Shown: positions 24,510-34,400 of the stretch, piece after piece
Numbering within the stretch: position 1 is the stretch's first letter
How the letters are laid out: every line of letters begins with the position of its first letter
Assembly: GCF_001813295.1 (NCBI RefSeq)
Contig: NZ_KV812016.1
Location: forward strand, 56,620 to 92,524
DNA from: Streptococcus sp. HMSC072G04
GTDB lineage: Bacteria; Bacillota; Bacilli; Lactobacillales; Streptococcaceae
Reading direction: 5' to 3'
Length of the DNA: 35,905 nt
Translations under genes and position numbers: made by a program
The notes under the pieces: generated by a model
Databases searched by the model: none
The model's input: the letters and a program-made list of their open reading frames with translations, nothing else
Told to the model about the DNA's origin: nothing

Positions 24510-26738
24510 ATGATTTTTATTCAGGAAGAACAACAGGTTTTTCATCTTCAAAATAAGTATTTTAGCTATATCTTTCGTGTGATGGAAGAAACAGGGATTT
24601 TAGAACAACTCTATGTTGGAAGTCCCATTCCAGAATTGGAAGATTACGAACTCTTTATTGAGCGGGAGATTCGTCCGGGCAATAATTTAGTCGAAGGTAG
24701 TCTCTTGACCTCTCTTGAAACCATTAAGCAGGAAATGCCTGTTTTTGGAACAACTGATTTTCGCTATCCAGCGATCGATTTGGAAAGTGAAGCGGGAGAC
24801 CATGTTTTCCAATTCACCTATCAAGGCTATAGCATAAGGGATGGAAAAGAAGTGTTAGAGGGGCTTCCAGGAAGCTTTGCAGATGCGCCGGATGCCCAGG
24901 TATTAACCATCCATCTCAAGGATCGTTATGAAGAACTTTATCTAGACCTTCGCTATACCGTCTTCCAAGATTTGGCTGTCTTGACGCGGCAACAACAAAT
25001 CAGAAATCAGAGTGGACAAAACTTTAACCTTCATCAATTGGCCTCATTGAGCCTCGATCTTTCAAATGAAAACTATGAATGGCTTCATTTAGACGGAGCA
25101 TGGGCAAAAGAAGCCCACTTGAAACGGGATAAGATTCACACAGGCGTTCAACAGATCTCAAGTACTCGAGGAGCCAGTAGTCACATGCACAATCCGTTTT
25201 TAGCGGTCTGTGAGCCGACGACAACAGAAACACGCGGTCAAGCTTTTGGTTTCTGTCTCCTGTATAGTGGGAATTTCCTTGCTCAAATCGAACGAGATAA
25301 TTTTGATGTTTTACGGATTCAACTGGGGATCAATCCCTTCCAATTCAAATGGAAGTTGGAGGATGGTGAAAGCTTTGACAGCCCAGAAGCAGTGATGGTC
25401 TATCGTCAAGACGGACTAAATGCAATGAGTCAGACCTTCCATCAGTTCTTCCAGAAACACCTTGTTCGTAGTAGCTGGCGAGATACAAAACGCCCAGTTT
25501 TATTGAATAATTGGGAAGCAACTTATTTTGACTTTGATGAAGAAAAGTTGCTAGAAATTGCGAGGGAAGCAAAAAATTTAGGGGTGGAACTCTTAGTACT
25601 GGATGATGGCTGGTTCGGTGACCGAAATCGAGACGAAGGTTCATTGGGGAACTGGGTGGTCAACCGTAAAAAACTTCCTGGAGGGCTCGAGAAACTTTCG
25701 AAAACCCTGCATGATGAAGGACTCTTATTTGGACTGTGGTTTGAGCCAGAAATGGTTTCAAAAGATACTCCATTGTATCAAGAACACCCGGAATGGATCA
25801 TTGGGCAAGGTCAGAAAAATATTTCGCATGGACGCAATCAGTATATCCTCGACTTTGGGAATCCTCAAGTAGTGGAAGAAATCTTTGGACAAATGGATCA
25901 GATTCTTTCTCAAGTGGAAATTGATTACATAAAGTTGGATATGAATCGCTATATTTCAGAAGCCTTCTCCAATCATTTACCAGCTGATCGACAAGGTGAG
26001 GTCTGTCACCGTTATATTTTAGGGGTCTATCGCTTGTATGAAAAGCTGATTCAAAAATACCCTCACATCTTAATTGAATCCTGTGCGGGGGGAGGGGCTC
26101 GTTTCGATGGAGGTATGTTGTATTATAGTCCACAAATTTGGGCTAGTGATGATACGGATGCTATCGAACGTATTCAAATCCAATCGGGTCTGTCGATGAT
26201 TTATCCAATTGCCTCTATGGGATCACATGTTTCAGCTGTACCGAATCACCAAGTGGCTCGGATTACGAGTTTGGAGATGCGTAAGAATGTAGCACTGTTT
26301 GGTAGCTTTGGCTATGAATTGGACCCAACCAAGCTGGAACCTGAAGAAAAAGAACAAATCAAACTAGATATTAAAGAATACCAATCTTATCAAAACTTAA
26401 TCTATACAGGAAACTTCTACCGTTTAGAAACAGGAGATTCTAATCGTAAGGCCTGGATGGTGGTTAGTCAAGACCAAAAAGAAGCCCTGGTTGCCCATTA
26501 TCAAATTTTGGCAGAACCAAATCCCAATTACAAACGTTTGAAATTGCAAGGTTTGCTTGCGGATGGAAAATATCATGTCAGTGAGAAGAGAGTGGATCAA
26601 GTACGGACAGGCGCTGATTTAGAAGCGATTGGACTATTGTTGAACCAAAATTATATTGGACGTCAAAATGACTTCTGGTCGCGAGAAATGCCTGGTGATT
26701 TTCATTCACGTTTATTTTATCTAAAGATGATAGAATAA
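24510..26738 (+). CDS. aga: GH36 alpha-galactosidase
   Basis: A 742-residue cytosolic retaining alpha-galactosidase. The N-terminal beta-supersandwich (to about 325) precedes a (beta/alpha)8 barrel holding LVLDDGWFGDRN (365-372), the nucleophile D477 in KLDMNRY, SCAGGGARFDGG, and the acid/base in WASDDTDA (D547/D548); a C-terminal beta-domain follows. Spacing fits the AgaA/RafA group, which removes alpha-1,6-galactose from raffinose, melibiose or galactomanno-oligosaccharides. No sucrose phosphorylase or raffinose-type genes lie here, whereas a mannanase does, so galactomannan side-chain removal is the most likely role. It starts one base after the DUF624-like gene. Confidence 0.93.
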   Translation: MIFIQEEQQVFHLQNKYFSYIFRVMEETGILEQLYVGSPIPELEDYELFIEREIRPGNNLVEGSLLTSLETIKQEMPVFGTTDFRYPAIDLESEAGDHVFQFTYQGYSIRDGKEVLEGLPGSFADAPDAQVLTIHLKDRYEELYLDLRYTVFQDLAVLTRQQQIRNQSGQNFNLHQLASLSLDLSNENYEWLHLDGAWAKEAHLKRDKIHTGVQQISSTRGASSHMHNPFLAVCEPTTTETRGQAFGFCLLYSGNFLAQIERDNFDVLRIQLGINPFQFKWKLEDGESFDSPEAVMVYRQDGLNAMSQTFHQFFQKHLVRSSWRDTKRPVLLNNWEATYFDFDEEKLLEIAREAKNLGVELLVLDDGWFGDRNRDEGSLGNWVVNRKKLPGGLEKLSKTLHDEGLLFGLWFEPEMVSKDTPLYQEHPEWIIGQGQKNISHGRNQYILDFGNPQVVEEIFGQMDQILSQVEIDYIKLDMNRYISEAFSNHLPADRQGEVCHRYILGVYRLYEKLIQKYPHILIESCAGGGARFDGGMLYYSPQIWASDDTDAIERIQIQSGLSMIYPIASMGSHVSAVPNHQVARITSLEMRKNVALFGSFGYELDPTKLEPEEKEQIKLDIKEYQSYQNLIYTGNFYRLETGDSNRKAWMVVSQDQKEALVAHYQILAEPNPNYKRLKLQGLLADGKYHVSEKRVDQVRTGADLEAIGLLLNQNYIGRQNDFWSREMPGDFHSRLFYLKMIE

Positions 26739-26775
26739 GGAAGATCTAGAATAATAAAGAGAGTTGAGTGAGACA

Positions 26776-27486
26776 ATGGAAAAATATAAAGTCATTGCAA
26801 ATGCAGTTCGAAAGAAAATTATTGAAGGGGAGTATTTGCCTGATCAAAAACTCCCTTCAGAAAAAGAAATGGGTGAGACCTTTCAAGCGAGTAAACTGAC
26901 CATAAAAAAAGCAATTGATATCCTTGTCTCAGAAGGTTTAATTGTCAAACGTCGTGGATCGGGGACTTTTGTTAAATCACTCTCCATTGAAGAAATGGAA
27001 CGCTTGATTGTAGATAACCAAATGCGTGGAACCTCTGCCTTTCATCCGGATAAGGAGGTTACCAGTAAAATTCTTCAATATGAAATTGTTCCGGCTACAG
27101 AAAAGGTGGCTAGTAAGTTGAATATTCCTATGGACACGCAAGTGTATGAAATTTATCGTGTCCGTTTGGTGAATAAGCAACCAACCGTTATTGAAAAAAC
27201 CTTTATGCCAGTGTCTATTATTCCTGGATTGAGGAAAACAGATTTGGAAGGCTCCATTTATACGTATATCGAAGATAAATTAGGGTTGTACATTGAAAGT
27301 GGGCACCGAACGATTTCTGTACGAAAAACAAATGACATTGAAGTAGAAGAATTGCAACTTGAGACAGGGGATCCTGTTGGAGTAGCAGAACAGATCGGCT
27401 TTTTAAGTAATGGTGCTCCGTTTGAGTATTCAATCAGTGTACACCGCTACGATCAGTTCTCTGTAGAAATGATGGTCAAGCATTAA
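26776..27486 (+). CDS. GntR-family (HutC subfamily) transcriptional regulator
   Basis: A 236-residue regulator with an N-terminal GntR winged helix (about 1-70: LPDQKLPSEKEMGETFQASKLTIKKAIDILVSEGLIVKRRGSGTFV) and a C-terminal UTRA ligand-binding domain (about 88-230), which binds sugars or sugar phosphates. It is most likely the local repressor, released by an oligosaccharide or sugar phosphate of the pathway, acting at the tandem GTATAT sites upstream of the operon. Unusually it is in the middle of the operon it probably controls. The ATG at 26776 is preferred over the upstream TTG. Confidence 0.9.
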   Translation: MEKYKVIANAVRKKIIEGEYLPDQKLPSEKEMGETFQASKLTIKKAIDILVSEGLIVKRRGSGTFVKSLSIEEMERLIVDNQMRGTSAFHPDKEVTSKILQYEIVPATEKVASKLNIPMDTQVYEIYRVRLVNKQPTVIEKTFMPVSIIPGLRKTDLEGSIYTYIEDKLGLYIESGHRTISVRKTNDIEVEELQLETGDPVGVAEQIGFLSNGAPFEYSISVHRYDQFSVEMMVKH

Positions 27487-27498
27487 GAGGAGTGAATC

Positions 27499-28365
27499 AT
27501 GGGAATTTTAGCATTTGATATTGGAGGGACAGCTGTCAAATATGCTCTCTATGAGGAGCAAGAATTAAAAGAATCTTCATCTTTTCAAACTCCATCAAGC
27601 TGGGAAGAAATGAAGGCTAATCTCTATCGGGTCTTTGAAAGCTATGCTGCTAACTCAATTGAAGGAGTTGCATTTTCAAGTCCCGGAACAGTGGATGCTG
27701 TTCTTGGAGAAATCCGAGGGAAAAGCGCTGTTCCTTATCTTCATAATTTTCCTATTCTCAAGGAATTAGAGGACTTGTTTTCTCTTCCCGTATCGATTGA
27801 GAATGATGCCAACTGTGCAGCCCTAGCAGAAGTAGAATTTGGCGTGGCAAAAGAGAGTACCAATGCAGCCTTCTTCATCATTGGGTCTGGGATTGGTGGG
27901 GCTATCGTGATCAATCGTGAGCTCTATAAAGGAAGCTCCCTCTTCGCAGGGGAATTTGGTTATATGCTTCAAACCGCCAAGGATTCCTTGAGCATGCTAG
28001 CTAGCCCAGTGAATGTAGCTGGAACCTATTCAAAAGCAACAGGCCTTTCAACTTCTATATCAGGAAAAGAACTATTTGAAAGAGCGGAAAAAGGAGAAAC
28101 GGGAGCGATCGAAGCGGTCTCCCACTTGTATGATGAGTTAGCTCGTGGTATCTACAACATTTTGTTTGTTCTCAATCCAGATGTGGTAGTCATTGGAGGA
28201 GGTATCTCTGTGAGGGCAGATCTTTTGGAGAAAGTGGATTCACGTGTGAAGGGACTATTAGAAGAAAATGGTATAACGGATCTCCCTTATGAGATCAAGA
28301 TATGTCGGTTCCATAACGATGCTAATCTCTTAGGAGCTGTTGCGAATTTTAAAAAGAGGGCCTAA
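27499..28365 (+). CDS. ROK-family sugar kinase lacking the zinc motif
   Basis: A 288-residue ROK kinase that should phosphorylate a hexose or oligosaccharide with ATP. Visible: the phosphate-binding DIGGTAVKYAL (7-17), the catalytic Asp in IENDANCAAL, GSGIGGAIV and VVIGGGIS. The usual ROK zinc cluster CxCGxxGCxE is absent, and the sugar/zinc histidine of the GE(F/I)GH motif is Tyr (AGEFGYM). Beta-glucoside kinases (BglK) are ROK proteins without that cluster, so the substrate may be a disaccharide; mannose or fructose are alternatives. Context with a GH1 of phospho-glycosidase type supports the former possibility. It starts 12 bases after the regulator gene, with GAGG upstream. Confidence 0.82.
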   Translation: MGILAFDIGGTAVKYALYEEQELKESSSFQTPSSWEEMKANLYRVFESYAANSIEGVAFSSPGTVDAVLGEIRGKSAVPYLHNFPILKELEDLFSLPVSIENDANCAALAEVEFGVAKESTNAAFFIIGSGIGGAIVINRELYKGSSLFAGEFGYMLQTAKDSLSMLASPVNVAGTYSKATGLSTSISGKELFERAEKGETGAIEAVSHLYDELARGIYNILFVLNPDVVVIGGGISVRADLLEKVDSRVKGLLEENGITDLPYEIKICRFHNDANLLGAVANFKKRA

Positions 28366-28366
28366 A

Positions 28367-28999
28367 ATGAAGATCTTAGAAACAGATCGCCTCGTTTTTT
28401 TCGGTGATAGTATCACAGAATGGGGACGAGACCGGAGTCAAGCCTCTGATTTGGGAACAGGATTTGTCCACTATGTGGGAGAAGTATTGAAAAAGAAAGT
28501 TCCTCACTTGGCTATTTATAATCGGGGCATTGGTGGAGACCATCTTCAAGACTTGCTAAATCGATTGGAGGACTGTACTAGCCTTCAGCCCACCAAGGTG
28601 GTTTTGTTGATTGGCATCAATGATGTTTGGCATCAGGTAGGGCAGCCAGATTTTGGAAGTCGCGAAATCAATGCAGTATTCGAGTCGAACTACCGGATTT
28701 TGTTACAAAAATTGCAGGAGGCGGGTGTCGAAGACATTCTATTGTTGGAACCGTTTGTATTACCATTTCCAGAGGATCGGCTTACTTGGAGAGTTGATTT
28801 GGATCAAAAAAGGCAGGTTGTAAAAAAGATGGCCCAGGAATTTCAACTTGAATGGGTGACATTGGATCATCTGCTAAATGAAGAGGCAAAATTTATTGGA
28901 GCCCAAGCGTTGACAGGAGAGGATGGCGTGCATCCAACACTCCTAGGAGCTCGCATCATCGCCAATCAAGTACTTTCCTATCTTGAGGTGATGGTATGA
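28367..28999 (+). CDS. SGNH/GDSL esterase, probable acetyl esterase
   Basis: A 210-residue cytosolic SGNH hydrolase with all four blocks: FFGDSITEWG (catalytic Ser), NRGIGGD (oxyanion Gly), LLIGINDVW (Asn), and DGVHPT (catalytic Asp and His). There is no signal peptide, so it acts inside the cell. In this operon, deacetylation of imported oligosaccharides is the natural role; SGNH enzymes (CE2, CE17) do this in gut mannan degraders. ATG 28367 is chosen because AAAGAGGG lies just before it. It overlaps the next gene by 4 bases (ATGA). Confidence 0.85.
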   Translation: MKILETDRLVFFGDSITEWGRDRSQASDLGTGFVHYVGEVLKKKVPHLAIYNRGIGGDHLQDLLNRLEDCTSLQPTKVVLLIGINDVWHQVGQPDFGSREINAVFESNYRILLQKLQEAGVEDILLLEPFVLPFPEDRLTWRVDLDQKRQVVKKMAQEFQLEWVTLDHLLNEEAKFIGAQALTGEDGVHPTLLGARIIANQVLSYLEVMV

Positions 29000-29955
29000 T
29001 TAATCAAGAAATGGCCTATGAGCAATGGGGTTCTTATCGGAGTCCCCATCAAAAACCAGCAGACTTTGATGCATTTTGGCAAAAGGCCAAGCAAGAAGTT
29101 GAAAATCTTAGTTTAGCCTTTCAATTAACTCCCTACCCTTTTCCTTCGAAACTAGTGGAAGCCTTCGAATTGCGCTTTCAGGGAGTTGGAGAAGCTGAGA
29201 TTTATTGTCAATATCTGCGTCCTAAAAATAGTGAGGATAAAAAACTTCCGGCTCTTCTTCAGTTTCATGGTTACCATGTGAGTAGTGGTGATTGGAGTGA
29301 CAAGGTAGCATTAGCTGCTGAAGGAATCGCAGTAATTGCGTTAGATGTCAGAGGCCAAGGTGGAAAGTCAGAGGACCGCTTGGTTACAACTGGTGGGACT
29401 GTTAAAGGACATGTGATCCGTGGTGTGGAGGATGGCCCAAACAATCTGTATTACAAAAAGGTGTATCAGGATCTTTACCAGCTGACGCGCGTCTTACAGC
29501 AAATGGAAGAGATTGACCCACAGGAGATCATGACCTATGGAGTTTCACAAGGAGGGGCTCTAGCATTAGTGACCGCTGCTCTAAGCCCATCCATCAAGAA
29601 AGCCTTTGTTCAGTATCCGTTTTTAAGCGACTTTCGAAAAGCCTATCAATTGGATCAAGGACAATCGGCCTATGAGGAATTAGCTTATTGGTTTCGATTC
29701 CGGGATCCATTACACAAAAACGAGAAAAAATTTTTTGAAACATTAGACTATATTGATATAAAGAATTTTGCGTCATGGATTCGGGCTGACGTATTTTGGG
29801 GAATGGGATTGGAAGATCGCATCTGTCATCCCAAATTACAATTTGCAGTATGGAACGAGTTGCAAACGAAGAAAGAATTAAGCTGTTACCCAGAGTATGG
29901 TCACGAATACCTACCAGGATTCAGCGATGAAATGAGAAAGAGAATCATAGAATAA
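28996..29955 (+). CDS. CE7 acetyl esterase (acetyl xylan esterase / cephalosporin-C deacetylase family)
   Basis: A 319-residue alpha/beta hydrolase of the AXE1/CE7 family, the usual length. The family signature RGQGG (119-123) is present and the catalytic triad can be placed: S184 in GVSQGG, D274 in GLEDRICHP, and H303 in YGHEY. No signal peptide, as expected for this intracellular family, which removes acetyl groups from short oligosaccharides with wide tolerance. It is translated from an ATGA overlap with the SGNH esterase gene, so the two esterases are made together, consistent with complementary positions on one acetylated substrate. Confidence 0.9.
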   Translation: MINQEMAYEQWGSYRSPHQKPADFDAFWQKAKQEVENLSLAFQLTPYPFPSKLVEAFELRFQGVGEAEIYCQYLRPKNSEDKKLPALLQFHGYHVSSGDWSDKVALAAEGIAVIALDVRGQGGKSEDRLVTTGGTVKGHVIRGVEDGPNNLYYKKVYQDLYQLTRVLQQMEEIDPQEIMTYGVSQGGALALVTAALSPSIKKAFVQYPFLSDFRKAYQLDQGQSAYEELAYWFRFRDPLHKNEKKFFETLDYIDIKNFASWIRADVFWGMGLEDRICHPKLQFAVWNELQTKKELSCYPEYGHEYLPGFSDEMRKRIIE

Positions 29956-29971
29956 TAAGGAGATAATGGTG

Positions 29972-31363
29972 ATGAAACAATTTCCAGAAAATTTTTGGTG
30001 GGGGGCTGCTACATCAGGACCTCAAAGTGAAGGACGATTTGATAAAAAACATAGCAATATGTTTGACCATTGGTATGACATTGAACCCGAAGCCTTTTAT
30101 AACTACGTAGGACCGGATACAGCATCCAACTTTTATAATAGCTACGAAGATGACATTGCTAAAATGAAAGAAGTTGGTTTAAACAGTTTACGAACTTCGA
30201 TTCAATGGACACGACTCATTGATGATTTGGAAACCAATACGGTTGATCCTAAAGGAGTGGACTATTACAATCGCGTGATCGATACCTTCCTTGCAAATGG
30301 AATCCGCCCAATCTTTAATCTCCATCATTTTGATTTACCAGTAGATCTCTACCATAAATATGGCGGTTGGGAATCTCGTCACGTTGTCGATCTTTTTGTT
30401 GGTTTTGCAGAACAATGCTTCAAGCATTTCGGAGATCGTGTTAAAGACTGGGTTGTCCACAATGAACCAATGGTGGTAGTGGACGGTGAATACCTTTATC
30501 AATTCCACTATCCAAAATTAGTGGACGGCAAAAAAGCTGTTCAAGTAGCCTATCACCTTAATTTGGCAACGGCTAAAACGATTGAACGCTACCGTGAAAA
30601 AGGATATGATAAAGATGGCGGTCGTATTGGAACAGTTTTAAACTTAACTCCAACTTATGCTGCTTCAGAGGAAAAAGAAGACCAAGATGCTGCTCACTTT
30701 GCTGAACTTTGGAACAATAAGATGTTTTTAGAGCCTGCTGTACACGGGCATTTCCCAGAAGAATTGGTTGCTGTTCTGAAGAAGGACGGGGTATTATGGC
30801 AAACAGAAGAAGGCGATGAAGAATTGTTCCGAAACAATACGGTCGATTTTCTGGGTGTGAATTTCTATCATCCAAATCGGGTTAAGAGACCAGATATTTC
30901 TCCTGATTCTGTTGGAGACTGGATGCCAGGCCGTTACTTTGATAACTATGATATGCCAGGCCGTCGCATGAATATCGACAAGGGCTGGGAAATCTATCCT
31001 AAAGCGATCTATGATATTGCTTTGAATGTTCGAGACAATTATAAAAATATTCCATGGTTTGTTTCTGAAAATGGGATGGGAGTCTCACGTGAAGAACGAT
31101 TTATGGATGAACATGGACAAATTCAGGATGACTACCGGATTAACTTTATCCAAGAACACTTAGAATGGTTACACAAGGGGATTGAAGAAGGTTCTAATTG
31201 CTTTGGCTATCACCTTTGGACGCCAATTGATTGCTGGTCTTGGACCAATGCCTACAGAAATCGCTATGGCTTGATTTCGAACAATATTCACACACAAGTG
31301 AAGACGATCAAGAAATCAGGTTACTGGCTCAAAGAAGTGATTGAAAAAAATGCGATAAATTAA
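29972..31363 (+). CDS. GH1 beta-glycosidase (beta-mannosidase/beta-glucosidase or 6-phospho form)
   Basis: A retaining GH1 (beta/alpha)8 enzyme of about 463 residues, cytosolic. Numbering from ATG 29966, acid/base E167 is in VHNEPM and the nucleophile E369 in VSENGMG. The glycone-pocket loop reads DCWSWTNAYRNRYG (422-435): Ser425 replaces the Glu of free-sugar beta-glucosidases, as in 6-phospho enzymes like LacG (S, K, Y), and Tyr434 is kept, but the lysine position is Asn432. It probably splits manno- or gluco-manno-disaccharides, possibly after phosphorylation by the neighbouring ROK kinase. The alternative start is ATG 29966; I prefer 29972 for spacing from AAGGAG. Confidence 0.88.
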   Translation: MKQFPENFWWGAATSGPQSEGRFDKKHSNMFDHWYDIEPEAFYNYVGPDTASNFYNSYEDDIAKMKEVGLNSLRTSIQWTRLIDDLETNTVDPKGVDYYNRVIDTFLANGIRPIFNLHHFDLPVDLYHKYGGWESRHVVDLFVGFAEQCFKHFGDRVKDWVVHNEPMVVVDGEYLYQFHYPKLVDGKKAVQVAYHLNLATAKTIERYREKGYDKDGGRIGTVLNLTPTYAASEEKEDQDAAHFAELWNNKMFLEPAVHGHFPEELVAVLKKDGVLWQTEEGDEELFRNNTVDFLGVNFYHPNRVKRPDISPDSVGDWMPGRYFDNYDMPGRRMNIDKGWEIYPKAIYDIALNVRDNYKNIPWFVSENGMGVSREERFMDEHGQIQDDYRINFIQEHLEWLHKGIEEGSNCFGYHLWTPIDCWSWTNAYRNRYGLISNNIHTQVKTIKKSGYWLKEVIEKNAIN

Positions 31364-31371
31364 AAAGAAAT

Positions 31372-31435
31372 AAGAGAAAATAACTTATCTTGCAGATGCT
31401 GTTGAGCCTAGCAAGGGCGTTGTTTTCTCTTTTTT
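31372..31435 (+). terminator. Long terminator-like hairpin between the GH1 and mannanase genes
   Basis: AAGAGAAAAxAAC (31372-31384) pairs with GTTxTTTTCTCTT (31419-31431), and an inner CTTGC (31389-31393) with GCAAG (31411-31415); T's follow. No promoter is visible between this hairpin and the mannanase start at 31456, so expression of the mannanase needs read-through or RNA processing here. Confidence 0.7.
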
Positions 31436-31455
31436 AAAAAAATGAGGAAAATCAA

Positions 31456-34400
31456 ATGAAACAAGGGATGAAAAAGCAATTAGTATTAAGTGCAACAGTG
31501 GGAGGAATTTTTTTATTTGCTCCAGTTGTATTGGCAGCAGAAGAGCAGAATGCTCCTACCGTTGAGGAGGTTACTGGAAGCAATCAAGTGAGTTCAGAAA
31601 CGTCTACATTATCAGAAGTAGCTACTTCGCAGGGAATACCAACTGTTACAGCTTCATCATCAGAAAATACAGCGACTGGTCAAACTAGTGAAACTAGGCT
31701 ACTCGCAATGACAGATGATCAAGCTAGTCAAGAAACCAAAGAATTGTATGCCTACTTAAAAGACCTAAACAAGAAGAAGGATATTTTGTTTGGACAGCAA
31801 CATGCGCTAGATGAGGGAGTAACTTTGACCTCTGAAGGATCTAGAGCGGGTTCGACAGACTCGGATGTAAAAAATGCTGTAGGAGATTATCCAGCTGTTT
31901 TTGGATGGGATACCTTGAGTCTTGACGGCTATGAAAAACCAGGTGTTTCTGGTGATCCTAAACAAAGTATCGCAAATTTGACTCATTCAATGAAGACAGC
32001 TCATCAATTGGGTGGGATTATCACCATGAGTACCCATCCTCATAACTTTGTGACAGGAGGAGATTTTAACGATACTTCAGGAAATGTGGTCCAAGAGATT
32101 TTACCAGGAGGATCGAAAAACAATCAATTTAATCAATGGTTAGACCGCATTGCAGAGTTAGCTCACAATCTTAAAACAGACGAAGGTAAAACGATTCCAG
32201 TTATTTTTAGACCATTTCATGAACAGACCGGAAGTTGGTTCTGGTGGGGGGAAAGTACGACCAATCCAGAACAATATAAAGCCTTGTATCGCTATACAGT
32301 TGAATACCTACGAGATCAAAAAGGGGTTCACAACTTCTTATATGCCTACTCACCAGGAGCTGGAAATGACCGTTATTTTAAGACTTATCCAGGTGATGCC
32401 TATGTTGATGTGTTAGGAATCGATAGTTACGATGATAAAAACCAACCTGGTTCAGACAGTTATATCCAAGCTTTAAAAAAGGATACAACCATGTTGGTAA
32501 AAGAAGCGGAGGCACGAAATAAAATAGCAGCTCTGACAGAGTTTGGTTATAGCGCACAAGGATTGAAGAATACTGGTAATACCTTAGATTGGTATACTCG
32601 GATTTTCAATGCTTTACAAAAGGATCCAGCAGCTTCAAAGATTGCCTATATGATGACCTGGGCGAATTTTGGCATGGGAAATAATCTCTATACCCCTTAT
32701 CGAGATGTCAATGGAAATCTTGGGGGAGACCATGAGTTATTGGCTGATTTCCAAAAATTCTATCAAGATCCTCATTCTGTCTTTTTAAAAGAAGTGGGGA
32801 CGATCTATGGTACGGGTAAATCATTGCAAACAAGCCCACATATTTCTACACGCTATGTAATACAGCCAGGGAGTGATAGCCTTATCAAGGATCAAACTTT
32901 GACTATTGTTGCTAAAGCTAAGACAGAAGATACAAAGGTCACCGCTCGCTTCAATGATCAAGCTCCTGTATCCTTATCTTTAGTCAATGGTTTTTACACT
33001 GGAACTATCACACTGCCGGAAAATGTGAAGAGAGAGGTCGCCCACCTTGTATTTGATTATTACCAAGGAGATAAGATTGTTGAAAGTCAGAATTATCGCT
33101 TATATATCAAACGAGGAAGCCAACCTCAAGATCCACTAGTCGTGGATGATTTTGAAGATTATTTAGGAGAGCGGGACCTTTTGGAGCGTGCTTACTCATC
33201 TAATGGGGATCCTATCGTGATGTCTCTAGAAAAAAGGCAGGGTCAGGATGGTTATCGTCTCGTCTATGATTACCAATTGGATCGAAATGGCTATGCTGGT
33301 CGCCAGTTGTCTTTCGATAAGGATTGGTCAGTAGCCAATGCTATTCAATTTGAACTTGATGCAGATCAGCAAAGCAATCGTCATTTGACAGTCCAGATTC
33401 AAGTTGGTGGCGTAAGCTTTGAAAAAGACATTGACCTTTCCAATGGAGTTCATGGGCTTGTGACCATCCCTTTGTCAGAGTTTAAGCCAGCTCAATGGGA
33501 AAGTCATCAGTCTGCTCAAATCACCAAGGAACGTTTGAAAAAAGTAACGCAATTTGCTCTTTATTTAGGTGGAGATAAAGGAAAAGGGCAATTGAGGATG
33601 GATACAATCAAAGCAATCACGGATCCAAATCTTGCTACATTGCCTGAAAAGGAAGCAGACAAGACATATGAAGCGAAACTTTATCCATTTGACCAAGAAA
33701 GTACAGATTGGCAAGGAGAAGGACGAACAGTTTCGGATGGAGCCTTACATGCTACCTTAGCTTTAAAGAAAGACGACAAGGCAGAAATAAAGGTGAATCA
33801 AATTTCAGATCTTTCCTCCTATGATTGGTATGTTGTACGAGTCAAGGCGAGCCAACCTCTTTCTGCTAAGCTTTTTATCAAAGTTGGGGATAGCTGGCAA
33901 TGGGTAGATAGTGGGTCTCAAGATCTATCGAAAGATTACAAAGAACTTCGTTTTGATCTATCTAGTATTGAACATCGGGATGCAACGCGAGAAGTCGGAA
34001 TAGAGTTTTATAAATCTTCTGATGAAGCGGGAGATAGTGAGGTTACAATTGATTATATTGCTTTTGTTAAGAGTCTGGATGAATTGGTAGGCTTGAAACC
34101 AAAAGAATTGCCAGAATCACAGCCATCACCACTCCCAGAAAAAGAAGAGTATACAGAGCCTAACAGCCCTGAAGGAGATCCTATAGAGACACAAGCGAAG
34201 CCAACCGATGAGAAAGGACAATCTGATTTCAAAGGAGCGACTCAAAGCCCGATCACATCTAAGAAAGAGGAGACGGATAGTCAAAGCCAAGTCTCTAAAG
34301 GGACGGTGGCAGATGAAAAAAGTACAGTTTCTAAGGTGATGGAAGTAGAAGAACCCAACTTTGATTCACAAAAACAAGGTCATTCGAAATTGTTACCAAA

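Noticed and set aside
24510..26738. Raffinose/melibiose (msm/raf-type) locus as the identity of the sugar operon
   Set aside because: The transporter plus alpha-galactosidase resembles it, but there is no sucrose phosphorylase or msmK, while GH26, GH1, ROK and two esterases fit beta-mannan better.
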